33,515 nucleotides of DNA, taken from assembly GCA_947165435.1 (NCBI GenBank), contig CAMVAI010000033.1, positions 1-33,515 on the forward strand. The letters run 5' to 3'. The number at the start of each line of letters is the position of its first letter. The stretch's first letter is position 1. Both the position numbers and the translations under genes were made by a program. Shown here one piece after another: positions 15,325 to 23,572 of this stretch. Source of the DNA: an uncultured Prevotella sp. (GTDB taxonomy: Bacteria; Bacteroidota; Bacteroidia; Bacteroidales; Bacteroidaceae). The notes below the pieces were generated by a model. It was not told the origin of the DNA. It saw nothing but the letters and a program-made list of their open reading frames with translations, and searched no databases.

Positions 15325-15342
15325 ATTTCTCAATGATTTAAG

Positions 15343-15413
15343 TCGTTGGCCACCGCACTTCCCTTCACCGTAACAGTCTCATCGTCAACGCGATGACCTG
15401 ACGGTGAAGGGAA
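15343..15413. repeat. 71-bp hairpin element, copy 3
   Basis: Same element as 14838-14908, with three differences, one in the inner loop. It lies at the left edge of the AT-rich block, 60 bp before the promoter at 15474. Confidence 0.9.
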
Positions 15414-15449
15414 TTTTCAATTCAGAGATTATAATTTCTTTCCAAATCG

Positions 15450-15481
15450 TTTGGCAGTTCGGTTTTTTCTTTTTATCTTTG
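15450..15481 (+). promoter_or_regulatory. promoter with -33 and -7 boxes
   Basis: TTTG at 15450-15453 and TATCTTTG at 15474-15481 are separated by 20 bp, a good match to the Bacteroidetes TTTG/TAnnTTTG promoter. It points into the structured leader before abiH, about 420 bp upstream of that gene's ATG. Confidence 0.7.
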
Positions 15482-15485
15482 CAAA

Positions 15486-15860
15486 CGACTTAGACAGCCA
15501 TTCGTGGCTGAAACAAGTCAAGACATCGATGGAATTCAGAGGCCGACGATGCCGTTTGTAGGGCAGGCCAATGGAGAAAGGCGTTTATGGACGTTATCAT
15601 TCTGTGTCGTCAAATCTCGCAAATTTGAAACTCTTCACAGAGGTAATGCAACGGTAAGCGTCTGCGTGAGTAGATTATATCCCTACTATTGCTATATATA
15701 ATAATGTATGGCTTTAGTTGTATATATAATCACTTGGCGTGGGCTGGCTGCGTTGCTTATCCTTGAAGAGGGGCAATGCGAGAGCCTGACGACAGGGATG
15801 GGCGAGAAGTAGAAACTCCCATGCCTTTTTTGTTTCCACAAACCTAAAACGAATACTAAC
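15486..15860 (+). ncRNA. candidate structured RNA or long leader of the abiH operon
   Basis: The transcript would begin with CAGCCA-TTCG-TGGCTG (15492 onward), a perfect stem with a TTCG loop, inside an outer GACTT/AAGTC stem. Near 15800-15835 the text GGGATGGGCGAGAAGTAGAA, followed by ACTCCCATGCC, resembles the 3' part of IS200/IS605-type right ends (omega-RNA-like), and a matching TGGGAGTT lies near 15875. No transposase is present. The longest plus-strand frame here (15504-15701) begins with GTG and has no recognisable domain. It could be a regulatory leader, an independent RNA or an insertion-element relic. Confidence 0.35.
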
Positions 15861-15903
15861 CGCTGAATTTGGGAGTTCAGGAGGCATTATTTGTTAATGG
15901 AGT

Positions 15904-16911
15904 ATGAACAGAATCGTACTTATAGGCAACGGCTTTGACTTGGCTCATGGGCTTAAGACCAGTTATAAAGATTTTATCGATTGGTACTTGACTGAAAAAA
16001 AAGACACTTCAGGCATCTTGCATAAAAGTTTGATTAGACATTATGACTTGTATGTTACTTGTATGACTGAAAAGCAAATAGAAGATTGCATGAGAGAGTT
16101 CTGTACCTTTCTGGAAAACATCCGTAAAAGAGTTGGGACTACTGGATGGGTTGACGTTGAGGAAGAATATTACGCGTTACTTCTTCAATTGGCTTTTCAT
16201 CATTCAGACAACTCGAAGAAACTGAATCCGATGATTCTTAATATTCAAATGGGCCATTTGAAGAATATGCTGATAGAATATCTTAAATTGGAGGAAAAGA
16301 AAGAAGTTAAAGTTATTCACTCTATTAAAGACAAAATATATAGACCGATACAGAGGAGAGAAATAGTTGTGGAATATCTCAATTATTCGAACAACTGCAA
16401 TCCTGATAAAATTTCACCAGAAAACATTATGCTGTTGAACTTTAATTATACTAAGATAGCAAAACGGTATGCTGAAACAGAGCAAAATGCGCAAGTCAAT
16501 CCCATTCATGGCTATTTGGATAATGCAGAAAGCGTGATATTTGGATACGGAGATGAATTAGATGTCGAATTTGAAAAGCTTAAAAAATTAAATGATAATG
16601 AATGTCTGCGTAATATGAAATCTATAAGATATTTAGAAGCGGATTATTATCGCAAGATGTTGGAGTTTATTGAGTCTGGACCTTTTCAGATTTGCATTAT
16701 GGGACACTCTTGTGGAATTTCTGACCGTACATTACTTAATACGCTTTTTGAACATAAAAATTGTATTTCTATCCTACCATACTATTATATCAAGGAAAAG
16801 GGAAGTGACAATTATCTTGAACTTGTGCAGAATATTAGCAGAAACTTTACTGATATGAAGTTGATGCGTGACAGGGTCGTAAATAAATTGTATTGTGAGT
16901 CTCTTGTTTGA
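15904..16911 (+). CDS. AbiH-family abortive-infection protein
   Basis: 335 residues. The N-terminus NRIVLIGNGFDLAHGLKTSY with the following DFI is the hallmark of the AbiH family (PF14253 type), linked to phage abortive infection in lactococci; the biochemical activity is not well defined. Further family-like segments are LLNFNYTKIA near 180, NPIHGYLD near 200, FGYGDE near 215 and MGHSCGISD near 263. It has no signal or membrane segment, so it is cytoplasmic. It is AT-rich like the four genes that follow. It is the first gene after the long leader, and 65 bp with a small hairpin separate it from the caspase gene. Linkage to the downstream genes is inferred from position. Confidence 0.87.
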   Translation: MNRIVLIGNGFDLAHGLKTSYKDFIDWYLTEKKDTSGILHKSLIRHYDLYVTCMTEKQIEDCMREFCTFLENIRKRVGTTGWVDVEEEYYALLLQLAFHHSDNSKKLNPMILNIQMGHLKNMLIEYLKLEEKKEVKVIHSIKDKIYRPIQRREIVVEYLNYSNNCNPDKISPENIMLLNFNYTKIAKRYAETEQNAQVNPIHGYLDNAESVIFGYGDELDVEFEKLKKLNDNECLRNMKSIRYLEADYYRKMLEFIESGPFQICIMGHSCGISDRTLLNTLFEHKNCISILPYYYIKEKGSDNYLELVQNISRNFTDMKLMRDRVVNKLYCESLV

Positions 16912-16917
16912 GAACTT

Positions 16918-16938
16918 AAACTAATTGATTAGTTTTTT
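16918..16938 (+). terminator. small hairpin with T-run after abiH
   Basis: AAACTAA (16918-16924) pairs with TTAGTTT (16929-16935) around a TTGA loop and runs into six T. It may be a weak or partial terminator between abiH and the caspase gene. No promoter box was found behind it. Confidence 0.45.
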
Positions 16939-16976
16939 AGTCAATTCATAGTGATAATTGAAAAATTCTATTCAAA

Positions 16977-19262
16977 ATGGCAGAAGCATATATGGATAAG
17001 ATTATCTTATTGTTGTTGTTAGTATTCTATGCATCTTTTTCTGATGCACAAATTAAAACACAGCGTGAATATGATTATGTTGGTACTGAAACTAACAATG
17101 CCGGCTTAAGAATTGTGGGTATAAAAGAACTTTCGTATACATGGAAAGGCGGACAAAAAGAATATATTGAATATTATGGATGTATAGATGAGAATGGACA
17201 AGAGGTAATACCTGTAGTATACAAAAAGATTGAATTAAATAAAGAATGGAATTACATTAAAATTCAAAAATATGGAGGAATTCAAAAGCACAATGGTACC
17301 TCTCTTGATGCTGTAGGACTGCTAACGGAAGATGGGAGACGGGCAATACTTTCAGCTGATTATTATGCCATTCCTATTGCACCACGAATATACAAAAAAC
17401 TCAAGTGTACAATTGTAATTAGATACAATGTTAATAATGACTATTATCATAGCGGCGTAATCAATAATATGGGGAGAATGATGATACCTCCAATATATGA
17501 TAGTTTATGTTGGATTGATGAGGACAATGGTATTCTGGCTGCCAAGTTGAATGGGAAATGGGGGGTTATAGACTATAATGGAAAAGAAATTTTATCTCAC
17601 AAGTATGAGGAAATGGAAGGATGTAATGGCTTTGTATTAGTTGGGAAGGACAATAAAAAAGCTTTAATAGATGTACGTGGTAATGTCATTATTAATTTTA
17701 ATACTTATGATTACATGTGTAATTTTAATGGATGGTCACTTTGGGCTAAAAAGAGTAACAAATATGCTCTTTTAGACAACAAAGGAAATATTATTATACC
17801 TTTTAAAAATTATGGGAAGAATGTTTCGGTACAGGATTGGAATATTGATGCTAAAATGATTACTTATCATAAAAAAAGTCCAAAGAGTAGGTGGGTGTTT
17901 TTTGATGATTTGGGACATCAATATAATAATCAGGAAGAAGCAAATAATGCAAATGAGAGACTTAGGAAGAAAGGGGATACCATAATAAATGAATTAGCGA
18001 CCTTTACATGGTTGAACTTAATATCAAATTCTCAGCAACTATTATATGAGTTGTGTGTTGGCGTTAAATCTGATTCTAAAATAGAAAATGTCACTGTTAC
18101 TATCAACGGAAAACCTGATAGAGGAATAAAATCGGTTGAGAATGACGTTTATGCCATGACGATTAAAAAGAACATTACTTTATCAGAGGGTGAGAATGTG
18201 ATTAGGGTGACGGTAACAAATGCTGCAGGAACGACACAGGAAGAGAAAACCATTGTTTATCGTCCACAAGGTGGTGAATTGCCAACAATAGAATGGCTTG
18301 ACTTCGCAGCTACCGCCAACAAGAAAGAGTACCACATGAAGTTGGGCATCAAGTCAAAAACAAAGGTAGAAGAAGTGAATGTAACTGTAAATGGTATGCA
18401 GTCTAGGGGTATCAAGTCTGTGCCAACAGATGGTTATGATTTGGCGGTAGATAGGACTTTAGCTCTTAATGAGGGCATTAACCGTATCGTCGTAAGTGTC
18501 CGCAATGGTGATGGCATAGCTACATCTGAAAAGGTAATTACCTATCAAGGAAACAATCCTATGCCAGTGTTTAATGACAAACGAATAGCTTTTGTTATCG
18601 GTAATTCCCATTATAGTAATTCGGAGATGAATCTGCTTAATCCAGAAAACGATGCAAAGGATGTTGCCAAGAAACTGGAGGGTCTCGGTTTTGAAGTTAC
18701 TTTAAAGCTTGATGCAACACTGGAAACGATGGATAAGGAATTGTCTGCGTTTAGAGAAAAGGCGAAAGGCTATGATGTGGCAATGTTCTATTATGCAGGT
18801 CACGGTATTCAGAGTAAAGGCGTAAACTATATTATTCCAACGAACATAGATAACCTTGCTGAAGACAACATGAAGTATAAATGTATTGACATGGAGCGAG
18901 TGCTGGATGTGATGGAGGATTCGCATTGCAAATTAAAAATAGTTATCTTGGATGCCTGTCGTAATGACCCTCTATCACGCAGATGGCATAGGAGCACGGG
19001 AAATCGAGGGCTATCTATGATGAATGCACCAACAGGAACTATCATTTCGTACTCAACAGGTGCGGGCAAGACGGCCCAAGACGGAACTGGTCATAATAGT
19101 CCATATACTGAGGCATTCCTGAACACTTTGGACGTGCCTAATCTTGATGTGTTCCACTTCTTTCAAAGAGTAGGAGCAGAGGTGAAACGCAAGACAGGTC
19201 AGGCTCAAGACCCATGGTGGTCTTCTTCTTTCACAGGTGATTTCTATTTTAACAAACAATAA
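16977..19262 (+). CDS. exported WG-repeat, Ig-like, caspase-family peptidase
   Basis: 761 residues. The N-terminal hydrophobic stretch ending FSDAQ (about 9-25) is a signal sequence; Met6 at 16992 is an alternative start. WG-type repeats occupy roughly 65-280, for example KWGVIDYNGKEI at 194-205 and KYALLDNKGNIIIPF at 262-276. Two similar beta-sandwich repeats follow at about 340-430 and 436-525, sharing the RGIKSV motif. Residues 535-761 are a caspase/metacaspase-like domain with the catalytic dyad His609 (YYAGHG) and Cys661 (LDACRNDP). The protease part is complete, so it should cleave targets in the periplasm or at the surface. Seven bp separate it from the papain-like gene, so the two are almost certainly cotranscribed. 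Confidence 0.9.
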   Translation: MAEAYMDKIILLLLLVFYASFSDAQIKTQREYDYVGTETNNAGLRIVGIKELSYTWKGGQKEYIEYYGCIDENGQEVIPVVYKKIELNKEWNYIKIQKYGGIQKHNGTSLDAVGLLTEDGRRAILSADYYAIPIAPRIYKKLKCTIVIRYNVNNDYYHSGVINNMGRMMIPPIYDSLCWIDEDNGILAAKLNGKWGVIDYNGKEILSHKYEEMEGCNGFVLVGKDNKKALIDVRGNVIINFNTYDYMCNFNGWSLWAKKSNKYALLDNKGNIIIPFKNYGKNVSVQDWNIDAKMITYHKKSPKSRWVFFDDLGHQYNNQEEANNANERLRKKGDTIINELATFTWLNLISNSQQLLYELCVGVKSDSKIENVTVTINGKPDRGIKSVENDVYAMTIKKNITLSEGENVIRVTVTNAAGTTQEEKTIVYRPQGGELPTIEWLDFAATANKKEYHMKLGIKSKTKVEEVNVTVNGMQSRGIKSVPTDGYDLAVDRTLALNEGINRIVVSVRNGDGIATSEKVITYQGNNPMPVFNDKRIAFVIGNSHYSNSEMNLLNPENDAKDVAKKLEGLGFEVTLKLDATLETMDKELSAFREKAKGYDVAMFYYAGHGIQSKGVNYIIPTNIDNLAEDNMKYKCIDMERVLDVMEDSHCKLKIVILDACRNDPLSRRWHRSTGNRGLSMMNAPTGTIISYSTGAGKTAQDGTGHNSPYTEAFLNTLDVPNLDVFHFFQRVGAEVKRKTGQAQDPWWSSSFTGDFYFNKQ

Positions 19263-19269
19263 AGGTAGT

Positions 19270-20721
19270 ATGATTAACAATAGATTATTTTTGCTTATAT
19301 TTCTTACATTGATATTTGTATCTGTCAATGCTCAAAGATATAGTTTGGGCTGTGTATATGATTCTGAGGCAGATGGGAAAGTACCACTCACCCCCAGATT
19401 GATGTCGAGAGATTATACTGTACTGCCAAAGGCCTATTCTCTGAAGCGGTATTGCCCGATTCCGAAGTCTCAAGGGCCACATGGTACATGCACCTCTTGG
19501 TCTACCACTTATGCAGCAAGAACTATCTGTGCGGCTATCAGTAATGGATGGACAGGAAAAGATTCCATCACAAACGAAGCGTTTTCACCAATTTTCATCT
19601 ATAAGCAATTGGATAACCAGCCAGGATGTGATAACGGTGCCTCTATCGCAAGAGCATTAGGGCTATTACAAAGTAAAGGTGCCCCTAAATTACATTCTTT
19701 TGATGTCTTATGTGCAGACTATATTCCCGATTCACTTTTTGTACTAGCCTCAAGCTACAAAATAGATAGCTATTCGTCGTTGTTTAATGGCTATGACAAA
19801 GTGGCATTGGTGAAAAAAGCATTGACAGAAGACCGTCCTGTGGTTTTCGCGATGGATGTATATGAATCATTCGATAATTGTGATAGTCTGTGGAATGGAG
19901 TGAAAGATGTTTTGCGTGGGGCTCATGCCATGTGTGTCATTGGCTATGATGACGAGAAATATGGCGGCGCATTTGAAATTATGAATAGCTGGGGGACTGA
20001 TTGGGGGGCTAACGGCTATGTATGGATTAAATATGAAGACTTCCGCAATAGTGCGGATTACGCTTACGATGTGTACTTAAAGAAGAAAGTACTTCCATCA
20101 CCGACGCCTATGCCGAATCCTACTCCAACACCTATTCCTGTACCAACCCCAATACAGAAAAAATATTCCATGTCTGGCGATTTGTTTATTGTTGAGCGAG
20201 ATGGTGGCGGAAGTCCTTTGGCTATTCTTGATGATGCCGATGAAATTCCTTATTATTATATTACAGAGGATTATCCGTCAGGTAAAAAGTTTCGTTTAGT
20301 AGTGAGCAATCATGAGCCAGCATGGGTATATGTGATAGCATCGGATATGCAGAATAATGTGACTAAGTTATTTCCGCATGCTGACAACATCAGTGCCTAC
20401 CTGAACTATTCAGAGAATAATATCGCTATACCAGATGAATCACACGAGTTTGAATTAGATGCAAATCCTGGCATCGACTACTTTTGTGTGCTCTATTCGC
20501 AGGAGGAATTAGATGTTGATTATCTTGTGGATGAAATTCGGAAGGCAAATGGTTCTTTCTATGACAAATTGAAAATAGTATTAGGGGAATTTTTGGTCAC
20601 AAAGGATGATGTCCGGTATATCATGAATGACATTGGATTTAGTGCTAAAACAGATAATCCTATTGTTCCGCTTGTAGTAGAAATATCACATCAAGATATT
20701 AAGGTGGACTATAAACAATAG
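19270..20721 (+). CDS. exported papain-like cysteine peptidase with DUF4384-like tail
   Basis: 483 residues from the ATG at 19270, preceded by AAAGGTAGT. The upstream start at 19237 would overlap the caspase gene and bury the signal sequence. Residues 1-21 are a signal peptide ending NAQ. The C1 (papain) domain has all four landmark residues: Gln68 and Cys74 in SQGPHGTCTSW, His219 in GAHAMCVIGYDD and Asn239 in NSWGTDWGANGY. A Pro/Thr linker (about 277-296) leads to a C-terminal beta domain (about 300-430) with AWVYVIASDMQNNVTKLFPH, a pattern matching DUF4384, often found with caspases and other conflict-system proteins. It is a second, unrelated peptidase in the same operon. The CHASE2 gene follows after 8 bp. 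Confidence 0.88.
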   Translation: MINNRLFLLIFLTLIFVSVNAQRYSLGCVYDSEADGKVPLTPRLMSRDYTVLPKAYSLKRYCPIPKSQGPHGTCTSWSTTYAARTICAAISNGWTGKDSITNEAFSPIFIYKQLDNQPGCDNGASIARALGLLQSKGAPKLHSFDVLCADYIPDSLFVLASSYKIDSYSSLFNGYDKVALVKKALTEDRPVVFAMDVYESFDNCDSLWNGVKDVLRGAHAMCVIGYDDEKYGGAFEIMNSWGTDWGANGYVWIKYEDFRNSADYAYDVYLKKKVLPSPTPMPNPTPTPIPVPTPIQKKYSMSGDLFIVERDGGGSPLAILDDADEIPYYYITEDYPSGKKFRLVVSNHEPAWVYVIASDMQNNVTKLFPHADNISAYLNYSENNIAIPDESHEFELDANPGIDYFCVLYSQEELDVDYLVDEIRKANGSFYDKLKIVLGEFLVTKDDVRYIMNDIGFSAKTDNPIVPLVVEISHQDIKVDYKQ

Positions 20722-20729
20722 CTATTAAA

Positions 20730-21959
20730 ATGCACAGGCAGAACAAAGTTATATGGTCTTTTTTCATTGCAATAGGTTTCCTGCTACTTTCCTATTGCAT
20801 GTCAAATCTTGACTTTCCCATAAGTGGAGAGAAGGCTTTGTTATATCGGTTTGAATTGGTTAGAAACTATTTCTTCCCAAGGCACGAAACAGTGAACGAT
20901 AGTATCCTGCTGGTAGATATCTCATTTGACAAGATAACTGTGAGTGCTCTTGATGAATACAACATGCCCATAGGTGACATACAAATAACAGATAGAAAAA
21001 AATTGTTGGAGTTATTGCAGGTATTAAAGAAAAGAGATGATTACAAGTATATTTTACTTGATGTGTTCTTCGGAGAAACGGGTACAACCGCGCATGACAG
21101 CGCATTGTATGCGACAATCTGTTCTATGCAGAGAATTGTAATCCCATGTCATTCTGATGAGAGATTAGCAAATAAATCATTAAGTGAAAAGGCAGGAGTG
21201 GCAGATTATACAACAACTTATAAGGAAGGGGGATTTGTAAAATATCCTTATATGCCCAATTCCAAAAAGAGTTTGCCATTGAAGATGTATGAAGAGATGA
21301 CTGGAATGAGAATAAAAAAGCATTGGTTCTTCTATACTGAAGGTTGGAATCTGATACGCAAAAGCGTCGTTTTGGCGTTTTATGTAAATGCAGAAAGGCC
21401 CTACAGCGAAGAAGGAGAAAAAGTTTGGTATCATCTTGGGGCTGATCTATTAGGAGATGAAAATAATATAGGACTACTATATGATGCTACAGAATTAACC
21501 AAAGATAAATATATAGTCATAGGAGCATTTCAAGGTGATGATAGTCATAGCACATATATTGGGGCTGTAAGTGGTACGCTTATCAATTTGAATGCCTATT
21601 TTTCTCTACTCCATCATCATCATTTTGTATCAATGCCATTGGTCTTAATTATGTTCTTCGCATTCTTTATATTAGCATATTTGACATTAACACGTCAAGA
21701 TTTGCGTAGATTGGCTGATGTCGCAACTCGAAACCATAGTTATCGCTGGAGGACTCGACTTATGGCTCTATCTGCCATGTGCTCATGGGTTGGCTATTCG
21801 TTGTTTCTTACAATTCTATGTTTATTTACATATGTATTCTTGGGAGAAGTCTATGAGATATTCATTACGGCAACGATGTTCTATTTACTTGCGTTAGCAG
21901 TAAAATATACAGATAATCTAAAAAAACTTTCAAAAATATGGAAAAAAGAAGGATATTAG
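20730..21959 (+). CDS. CHASE2-domain membrane protein
   Basis: 409 residues. A membrane segment at 8-24 is followed by an extracytoplasmic region of about 275 residues. It matches CHASE2 by SILLVDISFDKI at 58-69, YILLDVFFGE at 107-116, MQRIVIPC at 133-140 and YIVIGAFQGDDSHSTYIGAV at 261-280. Three further membrane segments follow at about 300-320, 345-371 and 373-392. There is no kinase, cyclase or other output domain; the protein ends in a short basic tail. CHASE2 is an extracellular sensing domain usually joined to signalling enzymes, so here it may signal by contacting other operon products. It overlaps the next gene by 22 bp, supporting translational coupling. Confidence 0.83.
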   Translation: MHRQNKVIWSFFIAIGFLLLSYCMSNLDFPISGEKALLYRFELVRNYFFPRHETVNDSILLVDISFDKITVSALDEYNMPIGDIQITDRKKLLELLQVLKKRDDYKYILLDVFFGETGTTAHDSALYATICSMQRIVIPCHSDERLANKSLSEKAGVADYTTTYKEGGFVKYPYMPNSKKSLPLKMYEEMTGMRIKKHWFFYTEGWNLIRKSVVLAFYVNAERPYSEEGEKVWYHLGADLLGDENNIGLLYDATELTKDKYIVIGAFQGDDSHSTYIGAVSGTLINLNAYFSLLHHHHFVSMPLVLIMFFAFFILAYLTLTRQDLRRLADVATRNHSYRWRTRLMALSAMCSWVGYSLFLTILCLFTYVFLGEVYEIFITATMFYLLALAVKYTDNLKKLSKIWKKEGY

Positions 21960-22552
21960 TTTTGATGATGATAGTTATGGCCGCTATTTCTGTCTTGGCT
22001 GACAAATACAAAGTGTTATACGTCAATTCACCAGACATTAGGATTGGCGCAAATAATGCTGTTATCGGGAATGTATTTACGGATCGGGACAAAATTGTAT
22101 GGGGCAATGACCGACAGGCCATTAAAGTTCTTAATCTTAACACAAATCGGGTCATCGTATTGGCTGCAAAAGCATTGAAAAAGAAGAATGCTTCTTCGTT
22201 ATATGAGTACCTTACAAGTACAAAACACCTCTCTACCAGAGGCATCAGAAGGCCGAAGGCAATAGAGACCTGGCAAATTGATTCCACGCTTTATTTATTA
22301 GATACATTATTTATATTAAGGCCCAATACGGAGAGAAAAATAGTTGTTGCAAAGATAATTAATGAAAAAGGTACTGAAATAACATTGCCAACTTCCCCCA
22401 ATGGGCAATTTTATATAGTAACGCGGAGTATGCTGTTAAACCAGAAGTACCCTTCTAACAAATATGTTATCAAAGAGATAGATAGAGAGAGAAACTGGGA
22501 GTATGTCGTATATAGAAGGCTGGTTATAGAAATACTACAATCTATAGAATAA
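21938..22552 (+). CDS. small exported protein of the caspase operon
   Basis: 204 residues with a clear signal sequence (MEKRRILVLMMIVMAAISVLA, about 1-21). The mature part begins with a probable beta-rich segment (VLYVNSPDIRIGANN, then GNVFTDRDKIVWGNDRQAIKV) and ends in a mixed helix/strand region with no cysteines or obvious active site. I do not recognise the family. It starts inside the 3' end of the CHASE2 gene and is AT-rich like its neighbours. It may be a periplasmic partner, regulator or protease substrate of the system. It is the last gene before a convergent boundary at 22553-22577, where base composition returns to that of the surrounding genome. Confidence 0.75.
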   Translation: MEKRRILVLMMIVMAAISVLADKYKVLYVNSPDIRIGANNAVIGNVFTDRDKIVWGNDRQAIKVLNLNTNRVIVLAAKALKKKNASSLYEYLTSTKHLSTRGIRRPKAIETWQIDSTLYLLDTLFILRPNTERKIVVAKIINEKGTEITLPTSPNGQFYIVTRSMLLNQKYPSNKYVIKEIDRERNWEYVVYRRLVIEILQSIE

Positions 22553-22577
22553 TCCATGCTATTAACTAAATAGTAGG

Positions 22578-22817
22578 CTACGGTTTGCCTGAATCCAGTT
22601 CGCGGCGCAGGTAGTGGTAGTTGTTCAGCGAGCCCCGAAGATAGAGTTCCGTGTCAAGGTTGTTGAGCAGGAAGTAATAGTCAGAGTTATAGACAGTGTT
22701 AAGCGCATCGTTTACGCTCATGCCTTCGTCCTCTACAAGATAGAAGGCAAGGTCTGCAATAATGCAGTCAATGAGAAATTTCTGTTCTTTGGTTTTGGGC
22801 TGGCGCATGGCTATCAA
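22578..22817 (-). CDS. DUF3791-like small protein (downstream copy)
   Basis: 79 residues, mostly helical: KTKEQKFLIDCIIADLAFYL, then MSVNDALNTVYNSDYYFLLNN. The pattern resembles DUF3791 proteins, which are typically found beside DUF3990 genes. It begins 3 bases after the DUF3990 stop, so it belongs to the same transcript. Met4 at 22808 is an alternative start. The function is unknown; by position it could be an antitoxin or accessory subunit. Confidence 0.65.
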   Translation of the reverse strand: MIAMRQPKTKEQKFLIDCIIADLAFYLVEDEGMSVNDALNTVYNSDYYFLLNNLDTELYLRGSLNNYHYLRRELDSGKP

Positions 22818-22820
22818 GTG

Positions 22821-23315
22821 TTACAGGTTGATGACTTCTACCTTTCTGAGCAGCCTGATGGCCCTCTCTGTAGCGAAAAAGTGCTGGCTATTGTCTTTCG
22901 GAAAGGTGATTTTTCTGGCCAGCTGTTTCAACGTGATATAGCCTTGTTCGTAGAGGCGAAACTGGAGTGCCATGCTGTCGTTGGCCACTGGGCCTATCAC
23001 GATGTCATATCGGTGGGTGAAGCCTGTGCGGCTGGCATGGCGGTTTTCGGAGACGAACTTAGCCCAAGCTTCGGTAGGCTTATCGAACACCTTTATCCGC
23101 AGTTTCTGCCGCCGGGCTTCTTCGTCGTCGAACTCGAAAACAGTAACCGTCGGCTTACCGCCTTGCGAACGGCTTCCCTTCGACAGAGCCATACGCTCGG
23201 CCTGATGGCACAAATGGGTCAAGTAGAACCCACGTCCGAAGTCCTTGTCGGGCAATCCCAGAGAAAGGTCTATCTCATCGATTTCCTGATTAGAACCGTG
23301 ATAGAGTCTCGTCAT
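22821..23315 (-). CDS. DUF3990 protein, putative ADP-ribosyltransferase-like fold
   Basis: 164 residues. The N-terminus has LYHGSN (4-9) and KDFGRGFYLT (24-33), the DUF3990 signature. The spacing of an early His and a GFYLT strand recalls the NAD-binding core of mono-ADP-ribosyltransferases, to which this family is thought to be related. Further conserved parts are RYDIVIGPVANDSM near 102 and SQHFFATERAIRLL near 147. Its start overlaps the stop of the preceding DUF3791 gene by 4 bp (ATGA), so translation is coupled. With a DUF3791 protein on each side it has the layout of a toxin with two small partners; toxicity is inferred, not shown. Confidence 0.83.
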   Translation of the reverse strand: MTRLYHGSNQEIDEIDLSLGLPDKDFGRGFYLTHLCHQAERMALSKGSRSQGGKPTVTVFEFDDEEARRQKLRIKVFDKPTEAWAKFVSENRHASRTGFTHRYDIVIGPVANDSMALQFRLYEQGYITLKQLARKITFPKDNSQHFFATERAIRLLRKVEVINL

Positions 23316-23548
23316 ACCATGTTGCCTCCATTTTTTCTGCAGATGATGTCGAGCGATTTGAGCGTATCATCGGGGGAAAGGGTATGCTCCACGTCGTAGA
23401 ACTCTTCCATATAGTCCATCGCCTTGTGCCGACGCAGGTAGTTCTGTGCCTGACGGGGTGTCAGGTGGTGGGCCTCGCCGAAGTCGCGGACTATCATCAC
23501 CGTGTAGGCGATGCGGTTCTTGGTATCTCTTATCTCGTCAGTTTCCAT
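23312..23548 (-). CDS. DUF3791-like small protein (upstream copy)
   Basis: 78 residues from the ATG at 23548 (METDEIRDTKNRIAYTVMIV). The longer start at 23575 lies inside the promoter box and is rejected. The region with LTPRQAQNYLRRHKAMDYME and a following YDVEHTLSPDDTL matches the DUF3791 pattern of a helix pair ending in a short Asp/Ile-rich tail. It overlaps the DUF3990 gene by 4 bp. As first gene of the cassette it is placed as antitoxins often are. Confidence 0.72.
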   Translation of the reverse strand: METDEIRDTKNRIAYTVMIVRDFGEAHHLTPRQAQNYLRRHKAMDYMEEFYDVEHTLSPDDTLKSLDIICRKNGGNMV

Positions 23549-23572
23549 AATTGCGTTTTTACGTAACGGTTG

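Noticed and set aside
15504..15701. 65-codon plus-strand frame in the abiH leader
   Set aside because: It starts with GTG within a hairpin, has no domain and lies in probable structured RNA.
15414..22577. AT-rich block as a prophage or integrative element
   Set aside because: No integrase, structural phage genes, conjugation genes or flanking att repeats were seen; only transfer in general can be inferred.
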